Below are positions 1 to 5,827 of a stretch of DNA of 16,053 bases, piece after piece; within the stretch, counting starts at the first letter, position 1, and every line of letters begins with the position of its first letter. The stretch spans positions 1-16,053 of the forward strand of contig JAVKSM010000077.1 in NCBI GenBank assembly GCA_039583705.1, written 5' to 3'. Source of the DNA: JAVKSM01 sp039583705. GTDB taxonomy: Bacteria > Actinomycetota > Actinomycetes > Mycobacteriales > Pseudonocardiaceae. Below the pieces are notes generated by a model that was not told the origin of the DNA, searched no databases, and saw nothing but the letters and a program-made list of their open reading frames with translations. A program made the position numbers and the translations under genes.

Positions 1-1407
1 GCTCGGCACCGGTTCGGTTACGAGCTTCGGACACGGCGCAAGGCCCGCGGCCTGTCTCAGGATCGGCTCGGCGCCGCCGTCCAAGTCAGCGGGGACCTCG
101 TCGGACGTATCGAGATCGGCGACCGGCGACCGGGTCGGGACTTCGCGGAACGCTGTGACCGAGTCCTCGACGCGGGCGGCGAGTTGGTGCGGTTGTGGGA
201 GGCTGCCGAGCACGAGCAACGACAGCGGCGACGCGCCGACACCGGACCAGTCGTTAGCGACAACATGATTGTCGGCAACGATCTTGCCTTCCTTCCGGCA
301 GCTTCTGCGATGGCAGACGACATGAACCGCATGAACCGCCGCTACTTGTTGAAAACCTTGGGCGTTGGGGCCGCGTCGCTGAGTCCCTTGGGAAGCAGTG
401 TCCGGGAAATGGTGCTGGGCGCCGCCAACAGCTCGGCACTGTTACGTGCGAGCGTCGTAGGAATACCCGGCACCAGTGAGCACGCTCTCGGGCAGACTCG
501 TCACCAGTTGCGCCGCTTTGCGACTGATTACGCGCTCACACCCGACCTGGTCCCTATTCTGTGTGGTCTTGTCGTCCTCCGTAACCACCTGTACACGACG
601 GTGGCGACCCGGCAGCACCACCCCAGTGACACCCGGGACCTGTATGTGTTGCTGGGCGCAACCTGTGTACTACTCGCGTCGATCAGCCACGACCTGTCCG
701 AGCCGCATGCCGGCTTGATTCAAGCCGACACGGCTGAAACCTTTGCCGAGCTGTCCGGGGATCGAGCGCTGTTGACATGGGTGTATTGTACAAAAGCGAT
801 GATTGCTAGCTGGTGGGGCACACCAGACGACGTGCTACGCCAGGCAGACAAGGCCCGCGCAACAGGTGCAGCTGGTGTCGCGGCAATACGGCTGGCCGGC
901 CTGCAGGCCCGCACGCTGGCGCAACTTGGTAAGCGAACCGAGGCTGTAGCCATTCTCTATGCCGCCGAAGAGCAACGTGCCGCTGTCGGGGAGCACGACA
1001 GGTTGCGTGAACTTGGAGAGATTTTTACCTTTCCGGTAGCGCGGCAGCACTACTACAATGCCGCTACCCATCTATACCTGCATAATTGGGCGGAGGTGGA
1101 ACACGAAACCAGCAGCGTCGTCAATCTCTACGGCAAGTCGATCGCTGGTGGCACCTGGCCAGTGACGCTCACCCTGTCCCGGATTTACCAGGCCCAGGCA
1201 CGACTTCAGATCCACGGCCCGGAGGCGGCCCGCGAGGCGTTGCAGCCTGTATTCGATATTCCGATCACGCAACGTCTGCACCAAACAGCCAAGGCACTGG
1301 AGACACTTCGCCGTCAACTGCAGTCACCAACGTTCGCCACACTTACGGCCGCCCGTGACCTCAGCGACGATATCGTTTCTTTCCAATCCTCGGCGGCGGG
1401 GCGATGA
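1..1407 (+). CDS. XRE-family helix-turn-helix regulator with TPR-like C-terminal region (5' partial)
   Basis: The reading frame is open from base 1, so the start lies left of the window; 468 residues are visible. Visible residues about 7-68 form an XRE/Cro-type DNA-binding domain: the helix-turn-helix runs RGLSQDRLGAAVQVSGDLVGRIE, followed by the family's GDRRPGRDFAERCDRVLDAGGELVRLWE tail. A linker rich in Arg/Glu/Gln follows. Near residues 108-125 comes NRRYLLKTLGVGAASLSPLG, a segment resembling a twin-arginine signal but internal to the protein. The rest, about 140-468, is Ala/Leu-rich and helical, like the TPR-like sensor regions of many actinobacterial XRE proteins. It is probably a cytoplasmic transcriptional regulator. 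The stop overlaps the next start (ATGA), so the downstream flavin-reductase-like gene is translationally coupled to it. Codon use is less GC-rich than genes after 2600. The ligand and target are unknown. Confidence 0.88.
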   Translation, partial: ARHRFGYELRTRRKARGLSQDRLGAAVQVSGDLVGRIEIGDRRPGRDFAERCDRVLDAGGELVRLWEAAEHEQRQRRRADTGPVVSDNMIVGNDLAFLPAASAMADDMNRMNRRYLLKTLGVGAASLSPLGSSVREMVLGAANSSALLRASVVGIPGTSEHALGQTRHQLRRFATDYALTPDLVPILCGLVVLRNHLYTTVATRQHHPSDTRDLYVLLGATCVLLASISHDLSEPHAGLIQADTAETFAELSGDRALLTWVYCTKAMIASWWGTPDDVLRQADKARATGAAGVAAIRLAGLQARTLAQLGKRTEAVAILYAAEEQRAAVGEHDRLRELGEIFTFPVARQHYYNAATHLYLHNWAEVEHETSSVVNLYGKSIAGGTWPVTLTLSRIYQAQARLQIHGPEAAREALQPVFDIPITQRLHQTAKALETLRRQLQSPTFATLTAARDLSDDIVSFQSSAAGR

Positions 1408-1970
1408 GTGCTCTAGAAAAAGCACACCGGTTGCTCGCGCCACGCATCGCCTATCTCGTCGGCACCCGCTCACCGGATGGCACATCCAATATAATCCCGG
1501 TATCCAACGTCACCTCCATCTCGACCGACCCGCAGCAGGTCGCCGTGGCCGTTTACAAACAATGGACGACCCGCCACAACCTGGTGGCCACGGCCGGTTT
1601 CACCCTGTCCGTACCCTGTGTCGACCACCTGCAAGGCGCCTGGAAGTTGGGAGCACGATACTCCCGTTACCAATACACCAGCAATGCCGAGAAGATCGCA
1701 GCCAGCGGCCTCCCCGTCGATGACGCCGCATCCAAATACGGCCCGATACTCTCCAACGGTATCGGTTGGATGACCTGCCGAAGCCTGCGGGACCTCGACT
1801 TCGCGGGCGATCACACCCTCTTCATCGGCCAGGTTGAACAAGTGCATTTCAACCCCGCATACCTCAATTCAGACGGCACACCACGTGGCGAGATCCGCCC
1901 GCTCATGCAGGTGACCGGCAACACGTTCACCACCGCAGCCGGCACCTACACCGTGCTCTATCACGGCTGA
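1404..1970 (+). CDS. Flavin reductase-like (DIM6/NTAB type) FMN-binding protein
   Basis: The protein has 188 residues. The N-terminal half (about residues 10-75: IAYLVGTRSPDGTSNIIPVS, then VTSISTDPQQVAVAVYK and NLVATAGFTLSVP) fits the flavin_reductase-like split-barrel fold that binds FMN. In the family, members use NAD(P)H to reduce flavin or bind flavin for a partner oxygenase. The length is normal for a stand-alone domain, and no signal peptide or membrane helix is seen, so it should be cytoplasmic. The ATG at 1404 sits inside the stop of the regulator upstream (ATGA overlap), so the two genes form an operon. No partner oxygenase lies beside it in this window, so the substrate is unknown. 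Its GC content is lower than that of the genes further right, in keeping with common acquisition with the regulator. Confidence 0.82.
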   Translation: MSALEKAHRLLAPRIAYLVGTRSPDGTSNIIPVSNVTSISTDPQQVAVAVYKQWTTRHNLVATAGFTLSVPCVDHLQGAWKLGARYSRYQYTSNAEKIAASGLPVDDAASKYGPILSNGIGWMTCRSLRDLDFAGDHTLFIGQVEQVHFNPAYLNSDGTPRGEIRPLMQVTGNTFTTAAGTYTVLYHG

Positions 1971-2099
1971 TCCGATGCCGCATATGGGGCCGTCCTCACG
2001 CCGGTGACGCTACCGCTCTCGTGCTGATCGTCATCGTCGCGGTTGTGACGCACAGTGACAACGAGACAAACACCCACCGTCCGAAACCGGACCCACAGT

Positions 2100-2126
2100 C
2101 CCCCCGGGCTGTTGACAGCCGGAGGG
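2100..2126 (+). terminator. Hairpin that may end the regulator/flavin-reductase operon
   Basis: GGCTG and CAGCC pair around a TTGA loop. The stem continues outward as a C-run against GGAGGG with one bulge and one mismatch. It lies 130 bases after the stop at 1970 and has no U-tract, so it is at best a GC-type actinobacterial terminator. Confidence 0.35.
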
Positions 2127-2144
2127 TGGTGGAGATGATCGCGC

Positions 2145-2450
2145 CTACCACCTGGCGCGGGTGTGCGCCCGGTTCCCCCGCTCATCAAGCGCGATCGCCT
2201 CGACGTCGGCGGGCGGGAGCGCGGGGGCCGCGGTGGGTGCGCCGGTCAGGTCCAGGTGGGTGAGCAGGTAGAACCGGAACGGGCGGCGCGCCTGGGCCCG
2301 GTAGGTTCGTCGGTCGGCGACCTCGGTCCAGGTGCCCCGGTCGGTGATCGCGGGCCGGTCCCCGTCGCCGAACTCCTGCCCGCGGAACACCCGGATCCCC
2401 GCCAGGTGGCGAGACCGCAGCAGGTCGACTTGGACCCCCGGCTGGTCCAC
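2145..2450 (-). CDS. Short hypothetical protein, possibly a remnant of a larger gene
   Basis: This is a 101-residue frame if it starts at GTG 2450. Its third codon positions are almost all G or C over most of its length, and it reads as protein-like sequence (for example AGIRVFRGQEFGDGDRPAI, then TWTEVADRRTYRAQARRPF and FRFYLLTHLDLTG). I do not recognise the family, and no signal peptide or membrane helix is visible. No convincing Shine-Dalgarno sequence precedes GTG 2450. The same frame stays open upstream (toward 3275), but that part is antisense to the ATPase gene and not convincing. It could therefore be the 3' end of a gene truncated at the edge of the low-GC block, or a small genuine gene. 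It faces the flavin-reductase gene and lies next to the composition change. Confidence 0.4.
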   Translation of the reverse strand: MDQPGVQVDLLRSRHLAGIRVFRGQEFGDGDRPAITDRGTWTEVADRRTYRAQARRPFRFYLLTHLDLTGAPTAAPALPPADVEAIALDERGNRAHTRARW

Positions 2451-2606
2451 CTGGCCCGGTTGCGCCCCGGCTCGCCCCGCCCGACGCGTGGGAGCTGGTC
2501 GCCGAGTTCCCACCCGCCCAGGGATCCGCGCAGCGGCGCGGATGAGGGACGCCGGGCGTAGCTGCCTCCCCCTGTATCGGACCACTCCCTTCACAGGCTC
2601 CGGCCC

Positions 2607-2638
2607 CGGCAGCGGTTGACGATTCGTGCCCGCTGCCG
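2607..2638. promoter_or_regulatory. Perfect 9-bp inverted repeat upstream of the ATPase gene
   Basis: CGGCAGCGG at 2607-2615 is matched by CCGCTGCCG at 2630-2638 across a 14-base spacer, with arm centres 23 bp apart. It lies about 90-120 bases before GTG 2725. It could be an operator for a dimeric regulator or an RNA hairpin; the sequence does not decide between these. Confidence 0.35.
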
Positions 2639-2708
2639 AGGTCGGTTCCCGAAAGCGACACGCCGATCGGGCTTTCTGCGGCAATATCGGGTTCGCGCTA
2701 GAGAGGCC

Positions 2709-2714
2709 GATACT
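2709..2714 (+). promoter_or_regulatory. Candidate -10 box (GATACT) for the ATPase gene
   Basis: GATACT lies 10 bases before GTG 2725, the spacing expected for a leaderless or nearly leaderless transcript. It sits within a small dyad, GAGAG (2701-2705) and CTCTC (2713-2717). No clear -35 box is seen. Confidence 0.35.
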
Positions 2715-2724
2715 CTCCGAGACT

Positions 2725-3915
2725 GTGGATCCGGTCCGCAACCCCTTCGCTCCCGGCGCCGGGCAGCGCCCGCCCGAGCTGGCCGGGCGGGGTCGCGAGC
2801 TCGACGCGTTCGGTGTGGTGCTGGAGCGGGTCGCCCGCGGCCGGCCGGAGCGCAGCCTGGTGCTGACCGGTCTGCGCGGCGTCGGCAAGACCGTACTGCT
2901 CGGCGAGCTGAGGTCGATGGCGGTGCGCAGTGGCTGGGGCGCCGGCAAGATCGAGGCCCGGCCCGATGCCGGGTTGCGCCGACCGCTGGCCGCGGCGCTG
3001 CACCGGGCGGTGCGCGACCTGGCGCTGCGCCACCGCGCCCCGGAACGGGTGGAGGACGTGCTGGGCGTGCTCAAGGCGTTCGCGCTGCGCGCCGCACCGG
3101 CCGACGCGAAGCTGCGCGACCGCTGGCAGCCGGGCATCGACGTCCCCGCGTGCACCGGCCGGGCCGACTCCGGCGACATCGAGATCGACCTGCTGGAGCT
3201 CTTCACCGCTGTCGCCGACCTCGCCGCCGACGTCGGCACCGGGGTGGCGCTGCTGCTCGACGAGATGCAGGACATCGGCCCGGACGACGTGTCCGCGCTG
3301 TGCGCCGCCTGCCACGAGCTGTCGCAGTCCGGCGCGCCGCTGGTGGTCGTGGGAGCCGGTCTGCCCCACCTGCCCGCGGTGCTGTCGGCGTCGAAGTCCT
3401 ACTCCGAGCGGCTGTTCCGCTACCTGCGCATCGACCGGCTCGACCCGGCGGACGCGGCGCTCGCCCTGACCGCGCCGGTGCGTCGAGAGGGCGCCGACAT
3501 CACCACCGACGGCCTGGATGCGCTGTTCGAGGCATCCGGGGGCTACCCGTACTTCGTGCAGGCCTACGGCAAGGCCGCCTGGGACGCCGCCCCCGCGAGC
3601 CCGATCACCACGACCGACGTGCAGGTGGCGGCGCCCGAGGCCGAGGCCGAGCTCGCGGTGGGCTTCTTCGGCTCCCGCTACGAGCGGGCCACCCCGGCCG
3701 AGCGGGAGTACCTGCGGGCGATGGCCGAGCTGGCGCGGGGCCGCGACGAGCCGGTCGGCACCTCCGGGATCGCCGACCACCTCGGCCGGCGGCCGTCGTC
3801 GCTCTCCCCGGCTCGCGACAGCCTGCTCCGCAAGGGGCTGGTGTTCTCGGCGCAGCGCGGCCGGATCGCCTTCACCGTCCCGCACTTCGGCCGGTTCCTG
3901 CTGGCCCGCGACTGA
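2725..3915 (+). CDS. AAA-type ATPase with C-terminal winged helix (Orc1/Cdc6-like architecture)
   Basis: The protein has 396 residues from GTG 2725 (MDPVRNPFAPGAGQRPPELAGR). That start is chosen because the conserved NPFxPGxGxxPPxLAGR opening of the family begins there and a -10-like box sits just upstream. An in-frame GTG at 2626 would add 33 poorly conserved residues. Walker A is GLRGVGKT (about residues 49-56) and Walker B is VALLLDEMQ (about 174-182). A sensor-like VVVGAGLP strand lies near 207-214, and a glycine-aromatic GGYPYFVQ motif follows. The last 60 residues (TSGIADHLGRRPSSLSPARD, then LLRKGLVF and FTVPHFGRFLL) look like a winged helix. Related stand-alone ATPases are common in actinomycetes, but their role is poorly known. 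It is probably a cytoplasmic, DNA-associated ATP switch. No partner gene is contiguous, and the stop lies inside an 18-bp tandem duplication. Confidence 0.85.
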   Translation: MDPVRNPFAPGAGQRPPELAGRGRELDAFGVVLERVARGRPERSLVLTGLRGVGKTVLLGELRSMAVRSGWGAGKIEARPDAGLRRPLAAALHRAVRDLALRHRAPERVEDVLGVLKAFALRAAPADAKLRDRWQPGIDVPACTGRADSGDIEIDLLELFTAVADLAADVGTGVALLLDEMQDIGPDDVSALCAACHELSQSGAPLVVVGAGLPHLPAVLSASKSYSERLFRYLRIDRLDPADAALALTAPVRREGADITTDGLDALFEASGGYPYFVQAYGKAAWDAAPASPITTTDVQVAAPEAEAELAVGFFGSRYERATPAEREYLRAMAELARGRDEPVGTSGIADHLGRRPSSLSPARDSLLRKGLVFSAQRGRIAFTVPHFGRFLLARD

Positions 3916-3945
3916 CAGGCGAGCCTGGACTGACAGGCGAGCCTG
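3910..3945 (+). repeat. Tandem 18-bp duplication spanning the ATPase stop codon
   Basis: GACTGACAGGCGAGCCTG occurs twice head to tail (3910-3927 and 3928-3945) without a mismatch. The first copy holds the stop TGA (3913-3915), so the duplication also copies the stop triplet and its flank. Confidence 0.9.
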
Positions 3946-4092
3946 ATCGGGCACGTCGGGAAAAATTTCTGGCCGAGGCGTGTAACGCATTCCCCGTGGC
4001 CCGCGATGACACGGACAGCCCCGTGGCGCTGCCGGACCCCCGACCTGGCAGTTCCGCGGGGCCTCTTCGCGTCCGCCGCCGGTGTCCAGCCC

Positions 4093-4110
4093 AGCCGGGC
4101 AGCCCCGGCT
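4093..4110 (+). terminator. Short GC hairpin between the ATPase and GroES-like genes
   Basis: AGCCGGG (4093-4099) pairs with CCCGGCT (4104-4110) over a CAGC loop. There is no U-tract. It lies 178 bases after the ATPase stop and 23 bases before the -10 box of the next gene, so it may be a weak terminator or only a GC-rich coincidence. Nothing gene-like was seen in the rest of 3946-4132. Confidence 0.25.
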
Positions 4111-4132
4111 CACGGCTCACCACGGCAGGTCG

Positions 4133-4138
4133 TAGCAT
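4133..4138 (+). promoter_or_regulatory. Candidate -10 box (TAGCAT) for the GroES-like gene
   Basis: TAGCAT fits TANNNT and ends six bases before ATG 4145, so transcription would begin at or next to the start codon (leaderless). No clear -35 box and no Shine-Dalgarno sequence are present. Confidence 0.4.
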
Positions 4139-4144
4139 GCGCGG

Positions 4145-4486
4145 ATGCTGGATTCCCTGGAGTCGAAGCTCGAGTCCAAGCTCGAGGTCCAGATGTTGCA
4201 CGACCGGGTCATGGTGCGCTTCGAGCAGGACGGCGGTGAGCGGCGCACCAGCGGGGGGATCCTCATCCCGGCCACAGCCGACGTCGCCCGGAGGCTCACC
4301 TGGGGTGAGGTCTTCGGGGTCGGGCACCACGTGCGGTCGGTGAAGGTCGGTGACCGGGTGCTGTTCAGCCCGGAGGACCAGTTCGAGGTCGAGGTCGCCG
4401 GTTTCATCTATCTCGTGCTGCGGGAACGCGACCTGCACGCCGTGGCCAGCGACAAGACCGAGGGCGGGACGGGCCTGTACCTCTGA
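4145..4486 (+). CDS. GroES-like co-chaperonin family protein
   Basis: The protein has 113 residues, against about 97-100 for ordinary GroES. After an N-terminal extension comes the Cpn10 core: HDRVMVRFEQ (about 19-28), the mobile loop GERRTSGGILIPATAD (about 31-46), WGEVFGVG (53-60), KVGDRVLFSP (67-76) and a final FIYLVLRERDLHAV. The mobile-loop GGILIP matches the hydrophobic tripeptide that GroES uses to bind GroEL. The extension MLDSLESKLESKLEVQ carries two copies of LESK, coded by a near-exact 12-bp repeat (4157-4180), and may form a helix. No groEL lies beside it, so this is an orphan paralogue rather than the main groES. It may serve a GroEL paralogue or have a different role. It converges on the minus-strand gene at 4583. 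Confidence 0.82.
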   Translation: MLDSLESKLESKLEVQMLHDRVMVRFEQDGGERRTSGGILIPATADVARRLTWGEVFGVGHHVRSVKVGDRVLFSPEDQFEVEVAGFIYLVLRERDLHAVASDKTEGGTGLYL

Positions 4487-4520
4487 GGACGCTCCCTGGC
4501 CGGTGAGGACCGCTTCCTGG

Positions 4521-4560
4521 TCGGGTCCGCTCGGGTCCGCTCGAGCTCGGTCGGGTCCCT
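4521..4560 (+). repeat. Array of 10-bp TCGGGTCC-type direct repeats
   Basis: TCGGGTCCGC occurs at 4521-4530 and 4531-4540. After a diverged unit TCGAGCTCGG (4541-4550), a third copy TCGGGTCCCT follows at 4551-4560. It lies between the convergent GroES-like gene and the gene ending at 4583. Confidence 0.7.
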
Positions 4561-4563
4561 CGA

Positions 4564-4597
4564 CCTCACAGCGTCGTGTGCCTCACAGCGCCGTGTG
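4564..4597 (-). repeat. Tandem 17-bp duplication over the stop codon of the gene at 4583-4885
   Basis: CCTCACAGCGTCGTGTG (4564-4580) is followed directly by CCTCACAGCGCCGTGTG (4581-4597), a 16/17 match. The minus-strand stop (TGA, 4583-4585) lies in the second copy, and a duplicate of it sits in the first. Confidence 0.85.
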
Positions 4598-4885
4598 CGT
4601 CGTCGCCCCGTCGTAACGCGGGGGACCGTAGCTCCTCGGGCCGTAACTTCGAGGGGTCAGGGAAACGGTGGCGTCCGGCGGGAACGATGCGAGAACCTCA
4701 CGGGCACCGTCACCACCGACGAACTGCACCTGCGCGACCCCACCGCAGCGTGCGATCGACCGCGCCTCCCGCAACGCCTCCTCGACGTCGGTGGTCACGA
4801 TCGTGCCGGTAAGCCCGTCCCCATCGTCACAAGGTGGGCCGAGAAACACCACCCGGTATGGCCGACGCTGACCACGTGCCGTCAC
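4583..4885 (-). CDS. Small hypothetical protein (100 aa)
   Basis: The frame starts at GTG 4885; a GAGG sequence a few bases upstream on the minus strand (GAGGCGATCGG-GTG) supports that start. The core, YRVVFLGPPCDDGDGLTGTI then VTTDVEEALREARSIARCGG and VAQVQFVGGD, has alternating strand, helix and strand character and strong GC3 bias, so it is very likely translated. No known domain, signal peptide or membrane helix is recognised. The C-terminus contains a short internal repeat (RSYGPRSYGPPRYDG). It follows the Cys/His-rich gene (4934-5614) on the same strand after 48 bases and may be co-transcribed with it. The function is unknown. Confidence 0.65.
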   Translation of the reverse strand: MTARGQRRPYRVVFLGPPCDDGDGLTGTIVTTDVEEALREARSIARCGGVAQVQFVGGDGAREVLASFPPDATVSLTPRSYGPRSYGPPRYDGATTHTAL

Positions 4886-4933
4886 CCGATCGCCTCGCTC
4901 GTCTCGTCCGTCGCTGGACCGCTCGTCCCGGCG

Positions 4934-5614
4934 TCATTCACGCACCGGCACCCATCCCAGTGCGACCCGCCCCGCGACGACTGCCGACATGACATCGGCG
5001 ACGGTCGCGACCTGGCCGGGGTGCACCGCGCTCGTCACCGCAAGCATCACCCCACGCAGTACCCGGATCTGCCGGAGGACCGCGCCGTCGACCCTCGCCG
5101 TCCACTCCTGACCGTCCGCCAGTTGGGCGCAGACCATACCTTGCTGCACCCTCACAAGGAGCTTACCCCCGGACGCCGGCACCGTCGCCACCGCGGCCCC
5201 GGGTCGCAGGCCGAGGGCGCCGGCGTTCTCGACCGTCGCGACCCGCCACCGCCCCGCACGCTGGGCGAGCATCACCTGCCCGAGTGAGGGGTTGACCAGC
5301 AGCACCGGCCGGACCTGTGCGGCGTCCCCCTCCCGGCAGTGCAGCAGGAACGCCCGTGCGCGGTAGTCCCGGGGCCGGGCGTGCGGCAATACCGCCAGGT
5401 CCTGCCAGGTCGGGTGCCGGCAGGAGAAATGGTGCAGTTCGGCCCGGCCCAGCGAGCGGGTAGCGGAGATGGACAGTGCCGGAAGGCCGGCACCGAGCGG
5501 CCGTAGGCAACTGGCGCACGATTCCGGCCACAGGTGCGCGGCGACCTCGGCGAGTGACTGTTCACCCAGCCGGTGCCGGGTGACCTGGTCGACCCGGACG
5601 TCGAGTGCCTGCAT
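4934..5614 (-). CDS. Hypothetical protein with a CxxC and HHxxCxH cluster (226 aa)
   Basis: ATG 5614 is chosen because GGGGA lies eight bases upstream and coding character begins there. The frame stays open further upstream, but that stretch runs antisense to the symporter promoter region. Residues 33-36 (ESCASCLRP) and 61-67 (HHFSCRHPTW) supply two Cys pairs and His residues that could bind one metal ion. Downstream, about residues 90-226, come beta-rich segments (AFLLHCREGDAAQVRPVLLV, then VMLAQRAGRWRVATVENAG) ending in VTSAVHPGQVATVADVMSAV. No membrane helix or signal is seen, so it is probably cytoplasmic. I do not recognise the family. It heads a two-gene minus-strand group with the gene at 4583-4885 and diverges from the DUF3311 gene. 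Confidence 0.7.
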   Translation of the reverse strand: MQALDVRVDQVTRHRLGEQSLAEVAAHLWPESCASCLRPLGAGLPALSISATRSLGRAELHHFSCRHPTWQDLAVLPHARPRDYRARAFLLHCREGDAAQVRPVLLVNPSLGQVMLAQRAGRWRVATVENAGALGLRPGAAVATVPASGGKLLVRVQQGMVCAQLADGQEWTARVDGAVLRQIRVLRGVMLAVTSAVHPGQVATVADVMSAVVAGRVALGWVPVRE

Positions 5615-5772
5615 CAGATGCGTCCCCACAAGCGTCGTGCCGGGAAGCAGCGTCGTGCCGAGCCATCGTCGCACGCTTTCTCGGCGGGACCGTGACGTTG
5701 CCGCCCGGTGAGCGACCGCGCGGAGTAGCCGACCCGGGCACCCGCGGGGTGACGGGAGCGGCGCGCAACGCC

Positions 5773-5778
5773 TACCAT
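5773..5778 (+). promoter_or_regulatory. Candidate -10 box (TACCAT) for the DUF3311-symporter operon
   Basis: TACCAT fits TANNNT and lies about 50 bases before ATG 5828, leaving room for a short leader holding the duplicated ribosome-binding site. No convincing -35 box was found. Confidence 0.25.
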
Positions 5779-5789
5779 CCGGCCGGTCC

Positions 5790-5827
5790 CTCTCCCTGGA
5801 GGCCCGTCCTCTCCCTGGAGGCCCGTC
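5790..5827 (+). repeat. Tandem 19-bp duplication carrying the ribosome-binding site of the DUF3311 gene
   Basis: CTCTCCCTGGAGGCCCGTC is repeated exactly (5790-5808 and 5809-5827) and runs directly into ATG 5828. Each copy holds a GGAGG Shine-Dalgarno sequence; the downstream one is correctly spaced (eight bases) for the ATG. The upstream one is a spare. Confidence 0.9.

Noticed and set aside
2616..4343. Long plus frame overlapping the ATPase gene and running into the GroES-like gene.
   Set aside because: Arg/Ala/Gly-rich translation without domains, in a shifted frame; the ATPase and GroES frames have the motifs.
4521..4597. Direct repeats as a CRISPR array.
   Set aside because: Repeat units are 10-17 bp, head to tail with no spacers, and no cas genes are present.
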